Assembly (NCBI GenBank): GCA_001725415.1
Contig: MEGH01000024.1
Coordinates: forward strand, 1-64,000
Length of the DNA stretch: 64,000 nucleotides
From: Pseudonocardia sp. SCN 73-27
GTDB lineage: Bacteria; Actinomycetota; Actinomycetes; Mycobacteriales; Pseudonocardiaceae
Direction of reading: 5' to 3'
Position 1 is the first letter of the stretch; each line of letters opens with the position of its first letter. Both the position numbers and the translations under genes were made by a program. This document shows, piece by piece, positions 24,882 through 34,637 of this stretch. Under the pieces are notes generated by a model. That model did no database searches and was not told the origin of the DNA. It saw only the letters and a program-made list of their open reading frames with translations.

Positions 24882-25859
24882 TCAGGGGGCCGCTTTCAGC
24901 AGGTCCCCGAGCGCACCGAGAGCCGTGGCACCGGCGGCGTCGGCGGCCGCGACGAGCCCGATGAACGCCGCGTACCCGTGGATCAGGCCCGGCCCGGGGA
25001 CGTGGGTGACGGTGACCCCGGCGGCGCGCAGCCGTTCGGCGTAGGCGTCGCCCTCGTCGCGCAGCGGGTCGAACTGGGCGGTCGCGACGACAGCGGGCGC
25101 GACCCCGGCGACGTCGGCGTGCTGGAGGTCGACATGCGGGTCGTCCGAGCCGCCGGGCAGGTACTGCTCGTAGAACCAGCGCATGTCCGCCGCGGTCAGG
25201 AAGTAGCCCTCGGCGTTGTCACGCACCGACTGCGAGCTCTGCGTCGGGTCGGTCGACGGGTACCAGAGCAGCTGCGCGGCGAGCGGGATCCCCTCGTCGC
25301 GGGCCACGAGCGCGACACCGGCGGCGAGGCTCGCCCCGGCGCTGTCGCCGGCGATCGCGAGGGGCCGGTCGGGGAACGCGGCGTGGGTCCAGCGCAGCCC
25401 GGCCACGGCGTCGCCGAGCGGGACGGGGTGGGGGTGCTCGGGGGCGAGCCGGTAGTCGACGGCGACGACGACCGACCCGGTCTCGCCTGCGACCTTGCGG
25501 CACACCGGGTCGTGGGTGTCGAGGTCTCCGACGACCCAGCCGCCACCGTGCAGGTAGGTGACGACGCCGCCCCGGTCGTCGACGGGCCGGTAGACGCGGA
25601 CGCGGATCGGGCCGGCGGGGCCGTCGATCGCGTCGTCCTCCACCCCGGCGACGGGGAACGGCACGTAGTCGGCGCCGCGGCGGGCGAGCGAGAGGCTGCG
25701 GTAGTGCTCGCGGGTCTCGAGGGCCGAGCCGCGGATCAGCGGTAGCGCGCCGTTCGCCTCGAGGGTGTCGAGCACCGTCCGGAACTGGGGGTCGAGGTCC
25801 GCGCCGGTCACGGGGCGGGGAGTGTGGACGTCGTCGGTCACCTCGGCACCGTATGTCAC
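24882..25859 (-). CDS. Alpha/beta hydrolase of the hormone-sensitive-lipase family
   Basis: The 325-residue protein carries the HSL oxyanion motif TYLHGGGWVVGDLDTHD, the nucleophile elbow AIAGDSAGASLA, a catalytic Asp near TAQFDPLRDEG, and His in GLIHGYAAF. It is a probable cytoplasmic carboxylesterase on short acyl esters; no signal peptide is seen. GTG at 25841 (VTDDVH) is an alternative start. The gene converges on the membrane-oxidoreductase fusion with only 17 bases between stops. Confidence 0.88.
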   Translation of the reverse strand: MTYGAEVTDDVHTPRPVTGADLDPQFRTVLDTLEANGALPLIRGSALETREHYRSLSLARRGADYVPFPVAGVEDDAIDGPAGPIRVRVYRPVDDRGGVVTYLHGGGWVVGDLDTHDPVCRKVAGETGSVVVAVDYRLAPEHPHPVPLGDAVAGLRWTHAAFPDRPLAIAGDSAGASLAAGVALVARDEGIPLAAQLLWYPSTDPTQSSQSVRDNAEGYFLTAADMRWFYEQYLPGGSDDPHVDLQHADVAGVAPAVVATAQFDPLRDEGDAYAERLRAAGVTVTHVPGPGLIHGYAAFIGLVAAADAAGATALGALGDLLKAAP

Positions 25860-25960
25860 ACGGGGCGGCTCTGGGCAGCACGTGATCGGAGGTGGAGGAT
25901 CACCGGTCGACGCCGGCCCCGGCCGGCCTCGACCCTGCCCGACGACGAAGCGAGGTGCCC

Positions 25961-26572
25961 GTGCACGTGACCCGCGGTTTCACCGGACACGGCCGCGCGG
26001 CTCGCGACCCGCGGCTGCCACCCGGGCAGTACGACGCCCACGACGACTGGCCCGTCCTCAACGCCGAGCCGACGCCACGGCTGCGGACCGACCGGTGGAC
26101 GTTCACGGTCGAGGGGCTCGTCGAGAACGAGACGACGTGGACGTGGGACGAGTTCCGCGCGCTGCCGGCGTCGCGCTACGACGGCGACATCCACTGCGTG
26201 ACGAGCTGGTCGAAGCTGGGCATGACGTTCACCGGGGTGTCGGTCGACCTGCTGCTGGAGGCGGCCGTCCCCGATCCGGCGGCGGCGTTCGTGACGGCGG
26301 TGTCGCGCACCGGGTACACGACGAACCTGCCGCTGGCCGACGTCCGGTACGGCAAGGCGTGGGTCGTGTGGGAGGCGCAGGGCCGGGAGCTGACACCGCA
26401 GCACGGGGGGCCGGCGCGGCTGCTGGTGCCGCACCTGTACTTCTGGAAGAGCGCGAAGTGGGTGTCGGGGCTGCGGCTCACGGCCGAGGACGAGCAGGGG
26501 TTCTGGGAGCGCAACGGCTACCACGACCGCGGGGACCCGTGGCGGGAGCAGCGCTACCAGGGAGACGACTGA
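25961..26572 (+). CDS. Sulfite-oxidase-like molybdopterin oxidoreductase (YuiH type)
   Basis: The 203-residue protein is the small molybdopterin domain of the sulfite oxidase superfamily: FTVEGLVENETTWTWDEFRA, then GDIHCVTSWSKLGMTF with the conserved Mo-ligating cysteine, YTTNLPLADV, HGGPARLLVPHLYFWKSAKW. GTG at 25961 has GAGG five bases upstream; GTG at 25955 is also possible. There is no Tat signal, unlike YedY/MsrP, so it is cytoplasmic. The stop overlaps the start of an FAD/NAD reductase gene by one base, suggesting a two-component redox pair. The substrate is unknown. Confidence 0.88.
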   Translation: MHVTRGFTGHGRAARDPRLPPGQYDAHDDWPVLNAEPTPRLRTDRWTFTVEGLVENETTWTWDEFRALPASRYDGDIHCVTSWSKLGMTFTGVSVDLLLEAAVPDPAAAFVTAVSRTGYTTNLPLADVRYGKAWVVWEAQGRELTPQHGGPARLLVPHLYFWKSAKWVSGLRLTAEDEQGFWERNGYHDRGDPWREQRYQGDD

Positions 26573-27312
26573 TGTCGGCGCCGGGAGCGTCGGTGCCGGT
26601 CACCGTCGGTCGGCCGGGTCGTTGGCGGGTGGTGACCGTCGCCGGCGCGCGGTGGGAGACGCCACGGGCGCGGACGTTGCGGCTGGACCTGGGCGAGGAG
26701 TTCGCGTTCCTCGCGGGCCAGCACCTGCTGCTGCGGCTCACCGCACCCGACGGGTACACGGCGCAGCGGTCGTACTCGATCGCGTCGGCGCCGGCCGGGT
26801 CGGCGTTCGTGGAGCTGACCGTCGAGCGGCTCCCGGGCGGGGAGGTGTCGGAGTTCCTCTGCGACGAGGTCGTCGTGGGCGACACGCTGGAGGTCCGGGG
26901 GCCGATCGGGCGTTGGTTCGTCTGGGATGCCGAGGAGCCGTTCGTCGGCGTCGCCGGGGGTTCGGGGACGGTGCCGCTGATGGCGATGCTGCGCCAGGCG
27001 CGCGCGGCGGGGCGTCCGGAGCTGGCGCGGCTGCTGGTGTCGGCGCGCCGGCCCGAGGACCTGTACTACGCCGACGAGCTGCCGGGGCCGGAGTCGACGG
27101 TCGTGTGGACGCGGGAGGCACCACCCGGGTCGGCCCGCGCGCCGGGGCGGCTGCGCGCCGCCGATCTGGCACCGCTGTTCGACGGCGGGCAGGAGCGCAC
27201 GGTCTTCGTGTGCGGGTCGCCGTCGTTCTGCGACGCGGTGACCGACGTGCTCGCGGAGCTGGGGGTCCCGGCCTCGCGGGTACGGGTGGAGCGGTTCGGA
27301 CCGTCCCGGTGA
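26572..27312 (+). CDS. FAD/NAD(P)H ferredoxin-reductase-like oxidoreductase
   Basis: At 246 residues it has the ferredoxin:NADP+ reductase fold: an FAD-binding barrel with AQRSYSIASAP (the R-x-Y-S motif), TVERLPGGEVSEFL and a GPIG segment, then the nucleotide domain with VAGGSGTVPLMAMLRQA and VFVCGSPSFCDAVTDVL. No iron-sulfur domain is attached. Its ATG overlaps the stop of the sulfite-oxidase-like gene, so it is probably the electron partner of that protein. The same gene pair is common in actinobacteria. Confidence 0.88.
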   Translation: MSAPGASVPVTVGRPGRWRVVTVAGARWETPRARTLRLDLGEEFAFLAGQHLLLRLTAPDGYTAQRSYSIASAPAGSAFVELTVERLPGGEVSEFLCDEVVVGDTLEVRGPIGRWFVWDAEEPFVGVAGGSGTVPLMAMLRQARAAGRPELARLLVSARRPEDLYYADELPGPESTVVWTREAPPGSARAPGRLRAADLAPLFDGGQERTVFVCGSPSFCDAVTDVLAELGVPASRVRVERFGPSR

Positions 27313-27413
27313 GGCCTGTCGCCGGCAGCCGTGCGGTGAGCAGCGGTCGCACTTTCGGGTGAGTTCCGCGCGTCGGGGGCGACGCGGGCGGGCGAGATGG
27401 ACACTCTGGGCGC

Positions 27414-27617
27414 ATGGGCTTGGGGACGCGTCACAGCGACGATCACTCGGACGGGCGGGAGCAGCGTCGCCCTGATCACCGCCGGGCCGCGTCGGCCGTG
27501 GCGGTCGGTGCGCTGGTGGCGACGCTCGCCGCCGGCTGGGTGGCCTCGACCGACCCGACCGCGGCCAACCGGGGCTGGGACGCCGGGAACGTCTGGAAGA
27601 CGTCGCAGCTCGGCTAG
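27414..27617 (+). CDS. Small single-pass membrane or secreted peptide, unknown function
   Basis: The 67-residue protein has a polar, His/Arg/Asp-rich N-terminus (about 25 residues), one hydrophobic helix (AASAVAVGALVATLAAGWVA, about 25-45) and a short polar tail ending WDAGNVWKTSQLG. It could be a membrane-anchored peptide. Its stop codon shares bases with the stop of the convergent dehydrogenase gene (CTAG at 27614-27617). No family recognised; coding status rests on codon bias and the clean helix. Confidence 0.5.
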   Translation: MGLGTRHSDDHSDGREQRRPDHRRAASAVAVGALVATLAAGWVASTDPTAANRGWDAGNVWKTSQLG

Positions 27618-28477
27618 CGCCCGATGTCGAGGGTGCCGTCGGCGAGCCGCCGGTAGACCTCCGCCGCCGCCCGGGAGAACCCGTCGGGCAGGCCCTGTGC
27701 CGCAACGGTGTCGGCGGCCTCGTCCATCTCCCCCGCCCATCGCCAGGCGCGGTCGCCCGACTTGCCCGCCAGCGCGGCCAGCTGCGCGTCGAGGTCGCCG
27801 CCCATGCGCCCCACCTCGGCGCGCAGGTCGTCCAGGACGCCGTAGCCGCGGGCCGCGGCCGTCATGACGGCCCAGATCGTCGGCAAAGCCTTGGTGTGCA
27901 ACGCGAAGCAGGCCTTGAGTGCGCTGGCGGCGCCGAGCCCGCCGTCGAGGACCTTCGCCGCGAACGGGGAGCCGTCGAACAGGCGCGCGACCGACGGCGC
28001 CGCCGCACCGGACAGCCACAGCACGGTCCGGCCGGCCTCGTACGCCGCCGGGCCGATCACCGCCCCGTCGACGACCCGGTCGTGGTCGAACAGCTCCGCG
28101 ATGGCCGAGACGGTCGCGGGCGAGACCGCGTTGGCGTCGACGTAGAGCGGCGGATGCTCGTGGTCGCGGACGGCGTCGGCGACCTGGCGCGCGACGTCGA
28201 GAGCGGCGTGCGGCGGGCAGATCGAGATGACGACGTCGCTGCGCCGGGCCAGCTCGGGAACGTCGGGGACCCCGACGAGGTCGGCGATCTCCGCGCGCTT
28301 GGACGTGACGTCGCTGCGGCCGGCCGCCGCCCACACCACCGCGCCGGCGCGCGGCTTGAGCGCCGAGCCGAGGGCGGAGCCCATCGCGCCGGGATGCAGG
28401 ATCCCGACGACGGGCCGGTCGGGAAGCACACCTGTGTCGCCAACCGCTGCGTCGCTCACCCGGGCATCATCACCCAT
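27614..28477 (-). CDS. NAD(P)-dependent 6-phosphogluconate-dehydrogenase-like oxidoreductase
   Basis: Of 287 residues, the Rossmann part starts with VVGILHPGAMGSALGSALK and continues RSDVVISICPPHAALDVA and YVDANAVSPAT. The C-terminal helical domain (LGAASALKACFALHTKALPT) fits the DUF1932-type relatives of beta-hydroxyacid dehydrogenases. ATG at 28477 overlaps the upstream gene's stop by eight bases; GTG at 28459 avoids overlap. Likely a cytoplasmic NAD(P)H enzyme on a small hydroxyacid; the substrate is not deducible. Confidence 0.82.
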   Translation of the reverse strand: MGDDARVSDAAVGDTGVLPDRPVVGILHPGAMGSALGSALKPRAGAVVWAAAGRSDVTSKRAEIADLVGVPDVPELARRSDVVISICPPHAALDVARQVADAVRDHEHPPLYVDANAVSPATVSAIAELFDHDRVVDGAVIGPAAYEAGRTVLWLSGAAAPSVARLFDGSPFAAKVLDGGLGAASALKACFALHTKALPTIWAVMTAAARGYGVLDDLRAEVGRMGGDLDAQLAALAGKSGDRAWRWAGEMDEAADTVAAQGLPDGFSRAAAEVYRRLADGTLDIGR

Positions 28478-29300
28478 CCCCCGAGCGGACCGCGAGCAGG
28501 TCCCCGACGCGGTCGCGCAGCTCCAGGGCGAGCTCCCCGGCGCCCGGCACGACGAGCAGCACCAGCAGGAACACCGCGAGCGCCAGCGCGGGTGCGACCA
28601 GCAGCGTCTCGACCCGCCCGCCGGTGCGCATCCGCATCGGCCGCGGCCCGCCGACGGGGTACCAGCGGCGGCGGCGGATCGGGACGGGCCACAGCAGCGG
28701 CGCCCCGGACTCGGTGACCGCATCGCCGACCGAGTGGACGAGCACCCCGAGCGTGACGGCGGTGCCGAGCCAGCCGGCGGTGCCGTCGACACCGCCGGGC
28801 ATCCAGGTGTCGACGGCGTAGGTGAGGCCTGCGGCGACCAGCAGCGAGGGCGGGCCGGGGACGACCGCGTCGAGACCCTTGATGGCGAGCGCGATGCAGA
28901 CGAACAGGGTGCCGAGCAGCACGGGCGCACCCCACGCCGCCGAGGCCGCGTTGACGGCGGCGCCGATCCCGACGGCGAACAGGGCGGTGTGGGTGAGCCC
29001 CCGGTGGGCGCCCCGGCCCGTGTCCCGGGGTGTGCGGGTCAGCCTGTACACCAGCGCCGACAGCGGCCGCACCACGCGGGAGGCCACCACGGACGCCCAC
29101 GAGAACCGTGTCGTCGCCATCGACGAGGGATGGTCGAGGTCGGGCAGCAGCGCGGCACCCGCGCAGACGGCGGCGAAGGTCAGCACCCCGCCCGCGTCGA
29201 GCGGCGCCCCCGACCAGCCGGCCGCGAACCCGGCGACACCGAGCCCCAACGCCGCTCCCGACAGGGCATGACTGACCCCGAGCACCTTGCGCCCCACCAC
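28470..29300 (-). CDS. YdjM-family membrane-bound metal-dependent hydrolase
   Basis: The frame is open to 29390. GTG at 29300 is chosen because the family motif SHALSGAALGLGVAG follows nine residues later. The metal motif LLPDLDHPSS, a second conserved block RGAHRGLTHTALFAVGIGA, and LGVLVHSVGDAVTESGAPLL are present, with six to seven hydrophobic helices. Members of this family (PF04307) are inner-membrane proteins often linked to the DNA-damage response, with poorly known chemistry. It is followed on the same strand by the NAD(P) oxidoreductase, likely co-transcribed. Confidence 0.85.
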   Translation of the reverse strand: MVGRKVLGVSHALSGAALGLGVAGFAAGWSGAPLDAGGVLTFAAVCAGAALLPDLDHPSSMATTRFSWASVVASRVVRPLSALVYRLTRTPRDTGRGAHRGLTHTALFAVGIGAAVNAASAAWGAPVLLGTLFVCIALAIKGLDAVVPGPPSLLVAAGLTYAVDTWMPGGVDGTAGWLGTAVTLGVLVHSVGDAVTESGAPLLWPVPIRRRRWYPVGGPRPMRMRTGGRVETLLVAPALALAVFLLVLLVVPGAGELALELRDRVGDLLAVRSGDG

Positions 29301-29407
29301 TTCCCACCGCGCCCGGCCCTGCGCGCGGACGGTCCGGGAACTGTAGGCGGGCAGCTGTGCACGGATCATCAGGCGCGCCGGGGACGGCATGCGGCAGGGT
29401 GGATTCC

Positions 29408-30169
29408 ATGAGCGACAGCGGACTGGTGGACGTGCTGCGCGGCGACGCCGTGGGTGGCTGGCTGCAGCTGCCGGGATCGGCGACGGCCGAGGTGGTCGGC
29501 TCGGTGGGGTTCGACGTCGTGTGCATCGACACCCAGCACGGTCTCGTCGGCCCGGACTCCGTGCTGCCGATGCTGCAGGCGCTCGCCGCGACCGGCACCC
29601 CGTCGATGGTGCGCGTCCACTGGAACGAGCCCTCCCCCATCACCGAGGCCCTCGACCGCGGCGCCGCCGGCGTGATCGTCCCCATGGTGAACTCCGCCGA
29701 GGAGGCGGCCGCGGCGGCGTCGGCGTGCCGGTGGCCCCCGCACGGCACCCGCAGCTTCGGCCCGACCCGGCACGGGTTCATGACGTCGCTGCCCGGCGAC
29801 CCGGTCTGCGCGGTGATGGTGGAGTCGGTCGCGGCCGTCGAGGCGGTGTCCGACATCGTCGCCGTCGAGGGGGTGGACGCGGTGTTCGTCGGCCCGTCGG
29901 ACCTGGCGCTGTCGATGGGCAGACCGACGTCGGCGCAGGACGGCGACCCCGACTACGACAAGCTGCTGGCCAGGGTGCTCGAGGCGTGCAAGGCGAAGGA
30001 CATGCCCGTCGGCATCTTCTGCGCGTCGGCCGGGCACGTACAGCGCTTCCGCGAGCTGGGGTTCACGTACTTCTTCATCCGCGGCGACGGTGCGCTGCTG
30101 GCGGAGATGGCCGCCGCCGAGCTCGAGGCGAGCCGCCCCGGTGGCGCGGAGCCGCTCAGGCGCGACTGA
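29408..30169 (+). CDS. HpcH/HpaI-family aldolase
   Basis: The 253-residue TIM barrel contains GWLQLPGSATAEVVGSVGFD, CIDTQHGLVGPDSVLPML, the basic loop THGF-like block GPTRHGFMTSLP, VMVESVAAVEAV (metal-binding Glu) and VDAVFVGPSDLALSMG (metal-binding Asp). These class II aldolases cleave 4-hydroxy-2-oxo acids to pyruvate or glyoxylate plus an aldehyde. ATG at 29408 is the first conserved start. The last 14 bases overlap the convergent membrane-protein gene. No aromatic-degradation genes are nearby, so the substrate is open. Confidence 0.85.
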   Translation: MSDSGLVDVLRGDAVGGWLQLPGSATAEVVGSVGFDVVCIDTQHGLVGPDSVLPMLQALAATGTPSMVRVHWNEPSPITEALDRGAAGVIVPMVNSAEEAAAAASACRWPPHGTRSFGPTRHGFMTSLPGDPVCAVMVESVAAVEAVSDIVAVEGVDAVFVGPSDLALSMGRPTSAQDGDPDYDKLLARVLEACKAKDMPVGIFCASAGHVQRFRELGFTYFFIRGDGALLAEMAAAELEASRPGGAEPLRRD

Positions 30170-31295
30170 CCGGGCCCTCGTCGGGTTTCGCCTGCGAGGG
30201 GGCGGCGGGCGGGTCCGACGGGCCGTCGGGCCCCTCGATGGGCTCGCGCTGGGCCAGCGCGCCGCGGCGGTCGCTGAGCCGGGCGGGCCACAGCTCCTGG
30301 ATGGACGCGTTCAGGTGCGCGCCGAGGACGATGGCGAAGCCGATGAAGAACGCCGCCAGCAGGAACGCGATCGGCGCAGCCAGCGCGCCGTAGGTGTAGC
30401 CGGTGCCGGTGAGCCAGTCGATGTAGACGCGCAGCCCGGTCACCCCGACCAGGAACACGACGGCGGCGAACAGCGCGCCCGGCAGTCCACGCCACCAGGG
30501 CGGTTTGGCCGGCAGAGCCACCTTGTAGAGGGTGGTGAGCGCCAGAACCAGGATGATGCCGATGACCGGGTAGTACAGGTCGGAGATCAGCGTGATCGCC
30601 GTGGGCCGCCACGACTCGGGCAGGATGCCGGGCAGCCGGTCCGGGCCCAGCGCGAGCAGCGGCAGCGCGATGATCCCGCCGACCAGCCCGACCAGGTACA
30701 GCAGCAGCGCGAGGATGCGCTGCCAGACCGGGTTGCGGATGCCGTACTGGCCGTGGGCGCGGGTGATGGCGTCGACGAACGACGACATCGCCGACGACCC
30801 CGACCACAGCGAGATCACGAAGCCCAGCGAGATCAGCTCGCTGCGGCCGGTCGTCAGGATCTGGGAGACGGTCGGGGCGATGATCTCGTCGACGGCGTTG
30901 CGGCTGAAGATGCCGCTGGTGGCCGTCACGATCCGCGTCTCGACGATCTGCGCGGTGTCCGGGCCGAACCAGCCGCCGATGTAGCCGAGCGCGCCGAGCA
31001 GTCCGAGCAGCAGCGGGGGCAGCGACAGCGTCTGCCAGAACGCGGCCGCCGCCGACTCGGAGAAGATGTTGTCGTCCCAGGCGCCGCCGATGGTGCGGGT
31101 GATCAGCCGCCGTGCGCCGGGCTTGCGCGTCCGCTTGCCGTCGCGGACCTCGGCGACGGCGGGGAGCTCCTCGGTCTCGTCGACGGGCTGCTCGACGGGG
31201 ACGGTCGGCGACGGGTCGGAGCGGTCGGGGCCCGGGCATTCGTCGTCACCGGGCGGGCTCGTGGCCCCGTCCTCCCCGGTGTGCAGCTCGGTCAC
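30156..31295 (-). CDS. YihY/BrkB-family inner-membrane protein
   Basis: GTG at 31295 gives 379 residues. A 75-residue acidic, Pro-rich N-terminus precedes about six membrane helices. Family blocks are NIFSESAAAAFWQTLSLPPL, FVISLWSGSSAMSSFVDAIT, LYLVGLVGGIIALPLLALG and AFFIGFAIVLGAHLNASIQE. YihY proteins were once called ribonuclease BN; their function is unresolved. The C-terminus is hydrophilic and overlaps the convergent aldolase gene by 14 bases. Confidence 0.85.
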   Translation of the reverse strand: MTELHTGEDGATSPPGDDECPGPDRSDPSPTVPVEQPVDETEELPAVAEVRDGKRTRKPGARRLITRTIGGAWDDNIFSESAAAAFWQTLSLPPLLLGLLGALGYIGGWFGPDTAQIVETRIVTATSGIFSRNAVDEIIAPTVSQILTTGRSELISLGFVISLWSGSSAMSSFVDAITRAHGQYGIRNPVWQRILALLLYLVGLVGGIIALPLLALGPDRLPGILPESWRPTAITLISDLYYPVIGIILVLALTTLYKVALPAKPPWWRGLPGALFAAVVFLVGVTGLRVYIDWLTGTGYTYGALAAPIAFLLAAFFIGFAIVLGAHLNASIQELWPARLSDRRGALAQREPIEGPDGPSDPPAAPSQAKPDEGPVSRA

Positions 31296-31399
31296 GTCGT
31301 CCAGGATGCTCTCCCGCAGCGCGTCGTGCCTGATCCGTGGCCGGGCCGTGACCGGCCGGAACGGGTGAACCGCACGTTCTGCGCGCCGCGGGGACGGGG

Positions 31400-32413
31400 T
31401 CAGCCGAGGAGATCCAGGACGGTCCTTGCGGCCACGCTGGGTGGCATCTCGCCGGCACGGACCTCGCGTTCCAGCGCCGGGAGCTTCTCGCGCACCCCCG
31501 GGTCGGAACGCAGCCGGTCCATGAGCTGGTCGCGCACCATGGCCCACATCCACCCCACCTGTTGCGCGGCGCGGCGGTCGGCGAGCTCGCCGGTGCCGTC
31601 GAGGGTCGCCCGGTGCTTCTCGACCGCACCCCACACGTCGTCGAGCCCGGCGCCGGTCTGGGCGGAGCACGGCAGCACGGGCGGGCGCCACGACTCGCTC
31701 GCCGGCGTCATCAGCCGCAGCGCCGCCCGCAGCTCGGCGGCCGCCCCGCGGGCCTCCTTCTCGTGCGGGCCGTCGGCCTTGTTGACGGCGACGACGTCGG
31801 CGATCTCGAGGATGCCCTTCTTGATGCCCTGCAACGCGTCGCCGGTGCGGGCGATCGTGAGGAACAGGAAGGTGTCGACCATCTCCGACACCGCGATCTC
31901 CGACTGCCCCACCCCGACGGTCTCGACGAGGACGACGTCGAACCCGGCGGCCTCCATCAGCACGATGGTCTCGCGGGTGGCGCGGGCGACGCCGCCGAGC
32001 GTCCCGGCGCTCGGCGACGGCCGGACGAACGCGTTGTCGTCGGTCGACAGGCGGGCCATCCGGGTCTTGTCGCCGAGGATGGAGCCCTTGGTGCGGGTCG
32101 ACGACGGGTCGACGGCCAGCACGGCGACGCGGTGCCCCGCGCCGGTGAGCCGGGTGCCGAGGGCCTCGATGAACGTCGACTTGCCGACGCCGGGCACCCC
32201 GCTGATCCCGACGCGGCGCGCTCCCCCGGCGTGCGGCTGCAGCCGCGACAGCAGCTCCTGGGCAGCGAGCCGGTGGTCGGCGCGCTGGGACTCGACGAGG
32301 GTGATGGCCCGGGCCAGCAGCGACCGCGACCCGCCGAGTACGCCCTCGGTGAGCGCGTCGACGTCGATCCGCCGTGGCACGGGCCTCCTCAGGTTCTGCG
32401 TCGAGTTCGACAT
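31400..32413 (-). CDS. meaB: Methylmalonyl-CoA-mutase-associated GTPase MeaB
   Basis: The 337-residue G3E GTPase has Walker A GVPGVGKST (72-80), AVDPSSTRTKGSILGDKTRM, ETVGVGQSEIAVSEMVDTF and the guanine motif VAVNKADG. The C-terminal dimerisation region ends TVLDLLG. MeaB gates B12 loading and protects methylmalonyl-CoA mutase from inactivation. It is the third gene after mutA and mutB, 31 bases behind mutB, and probably belongs to the same operon. Confidence 0.95.
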   Translation of the reverse strand: MSNSTQNLRRPVPRRIDVDALTEGVLGGSRSLLARAITLVESQRADHRLAAQELLSRLQPHAGGARRVGISGVPGVGKSTFIEALGTRLTGAGHRVAVLAVDPSSTRTKGSILGDKTRMARLSTDDNAFVRPSPSAGTLGGVARATRETIVLMEAAGFDVVLVETVGVGQSEIAVSEMVDTFLFLTIARTGDALQGIKKGILEIADVVAVNKADGPHEKEARGAAAELRAALRLMTPASESWRPPVLPCSAQTGAGLDDVWGAVEKHRATLDGTGELADRRAAQQVGWMWAMVRDQLMDRLRSDPGVREKLPALEREVRAGEMPPSVAARTVLDLLG

Positions 32414-32444
32414 ACGACTGGTTCGATCATGATGCTGGGCAGCG

Positions 32445-34637
32445 TCAGGTCGAACTCGGCGGGGTGTCGTCGGTGTGCAGAGCCGCGCTCAGCTTGCCGA
32501 CGAGGTCGATCGCGGCCTCGGCGATCACCGTGCCCGGCCCGAACACCGCGGCCGCGCCCATGTCCAGCAGGGTGGGCACGTCGGCGGGCGGGATGACGCC
32601 GCCGACGACCACCATGATGTCCTCGCGATCGAGCTCCGCCAGCGCCGAGCGCAGCTCCGGCACCAGCGTCAGGTGCCCGGCGGCCAGCGAGCTGACCCCG
32701 ACGACGTGCACGTCGGCCTCGGCGGCCTGGCGCGCGACCTCGCCGGGGGTCTGGAACAACGGGCCCACGTCGACGTCGAAGCCGAGGTCGGCGAACGCCG
32801 TCGCGATGACCTTCTGACCGCGGTCGTGGCCGTCCTGGCCCATCTTGGCGACGAGGATGCGGGGGCGGCGGCCCTCCTCCTCGGCGAACTCGTCGACGAG
32901 CTCGCGGGCACGGGCGATCGCCGGGTTGCGTCCGGCCTCCTCGGAGTACACGCCGGAGATGATCCTGATCTGTCCGGAGTGCCGCCCGAACACCTTCTCC
33001 AGCGCGTCGGAGATCTCCCCGACGGTGGCCTTCGCGCGGGCGGCGTCGACGGCGAGGGCCAGGAGGTTCTGCGACGCGTCGCGGGCAGAGCCCTCGGCGA
33101 TCGCGGCGGCGGCACCGGTGAGCTTCTCCAGCGCGGCGTCGACGTCGCGGGAGTCACGTTCGCGGCGCAGCCGCTCCAGCTTCTCCAGCTGTTCGCGGCG
33201 CACGCCGGCGTTGTCGACCTTGAGGACGTCGATCTGCTCGTCGGACTCGGTGACGAACTTGTTGACGCCGATGACGGGCTGGCGGCCGGAGTCGATGCGG
33301 GCCTGGGTGCGGGCCGCCGCCTCCTCGACGCGCAGCTTCGGGATGCCGGCGTCGATGGCCTGGGCCATGCCGCCGGCCTTCTCGACCTCGCTGATGTGCG
33401 CCCACGCGCGGCGGGCCAGGTCGTAGGTGAGGCGCTCGACGTAGTAGCTGCCGCCCCACGGGTCGATGACGTCGGTGGTGCCCGACTCCTGCTGCAGCAG
33501 CAGCTGGGTGTTGCGGGCGATGCGGGCGGAGAAGTCCGTCGGCAGCGCGAGGGCTTCGTCGAGGGCGTTGGTGTGCAGCGACTGCGTGTGCCCCTGGGTG
33601 GCGGCCATCGCCTCGACGCAGGTGCGGACGACGTTGTTGTAGACGTCCTGCGCGGTCAGCGACCAGCCGGAGGTCTGCGAGTGCGTGCGCAGCGACAGCG
33701 ACTTGGCGTTCGTCGGGTCGAACTGGCGGACGAGCTTGGCCCAGAGCAGGCGCGCGGCCCGCATCTTGGCGACCTCCATGAAGAAGTTCATGCCGATCGC
33801 CCAGAAGAAGGACAGCCGCGGCGCGAACCTGTCGACGTCCAGCCCGGCGTCGATCCCGGCCCGCAGGTACTCCACGCCGTCGGCGAGGGTGTAGGCGAGC
33901 TCGAGGTCGTTGGTCGCCCCCGCCTCCTGGATGTGGTAGCCGGAGATGGAGATCGAGTTGAAGCGCGGCATCTTCTCCGACGTGAAGCTGAAGATGTCGG
34001 AGATGATCTGCATCGACGGCTGTGGCGGGTAGATGTAGGTGTTGCGGACCATGAACTCCTTGAGGATGTCGTTCTGGATGGTCCCCGTGAGCTTCTCCGG
34101 TGCCACCCCCTGCTCCTCGGCCGCCACGATGTAGAGGGCGAGCACGGGCAGGACGGCGCCGTTCATGGTCATCGACACCGACATCTCGTCGAGCGGGATG
34201 CCGTCGAAGAGCTGGCGCATGTCGTAGATGGAGTCGATCGCGACGCCCGCCATGCCGACGTCGCCGGCGACGCGCGGATGGTCGGAGTCGTAGCCGCGGT
34301 GGGTGGCCAGGTCGAAGGCGATCGACAGGCCCTTCTGCCCGGCGGCGAGGTTGCGCCGGTAGAAGGCGTTCGACTCCGCGGCCGTGGAGAACCCGGCGTA
34401 CTGGCGCACCGTCCAGGGCTGGGTGACGTACATGGTCGGGTAGGGGCCGCGCAGGTAGGGCGCGATGCCCGGGTAGGTGCCGAGGAAGTCGACGTCACGC
34501 AGGTCGGCGGCGGTGTAGAGCGACGGGACGGGGATGCCCTCGGGCGAGTCCCACGCTGCCGGGGCGTCGCCGGCCGGTGCGCCTGCCGGGGCGGCGCCGC
34601 CGTCGAGGTCGATCCGGGTGAAGTCGGGAACGGTCAT
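32445..34637 (-). CDS. mutB: Methylmalonyl-CoA mutase, large catalytic subunit
   Basis: The 730-residue protein contains the TIM-barrel substrate domain ([74 protein letters not shown]) and the C-terminal cobalamin domain, with the lower-axial-ligand motif GQDGHDRG (His about 603), then [11 protein letters not shown] and VVVGGVIP. It interconverts R-methylmalonyl-CoA and succinyl-CoA with adenosylcobalamin, linking propionate and odd-chain or branched catabolism to the TCA cycle. Its ATG overlaps the mutA stop by four bases. Confidence 0.96.
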   Translation of the reverse strand: MTVPDFTRIDLDGGAAPAGAPAGDAPAAWDSPEGIPVPSLYTAADLRDVDFLGTYPGIAPYLRGPYPTMYVTQPWTVRQYAGFSTAAESNAFYRRNLAAGQKGLSIAFDLATHRGYDSDHPRVAGDVGMAGVAIDSIYDMRQLFDGIPLDEMSVSMTMNGAVLPVLALYIVAAEEQGVAPEKLTGTIQNDILKEFMVRNTYIYPPQPSMQIISDIFSFTSEKMPRFNSISISGYHIQEAGATNDLELAYTLADGVEYLRAGIDAGLDVDRFAPRLSFFWAIGMNFFMEVAKMRAARLLWAKLVRQFDPTNAKSLSLRTHSQTSGWSLTAQDVYNNVVRTCVEAMAATQGHTQSLHTNALDEALALPTDFSARIARNTQLLLQQESGTTDVIDPWGGSYYVERLTYDLARRAWAHISEVEKAGGMAQAIDAGIPKLRVEEAAARTQARIDSGRQPVIGVNKFVTESDEQIDVLKVDNAGVRREQLEKLERLRRERDSRDVDAALEKLTGAAAAIAEGSARDASQNLLALAVDAARAKATVGEISDALEKVFGRHSGQIRIISGVYSEEAGRNPAIARARELVDEFAEEEGRRPRILVAKMGQDGHDRGQKVIATAFADLGFDVDVGPLFQTPGEVARQAAEADVHVVGVSSLAAGHLTLVPELRSALAELDREDIMVVVGGVIPPADVPTLLDMGAAAVFGPGTVIAEAAIDLVGKLSAALHTDDTPPSST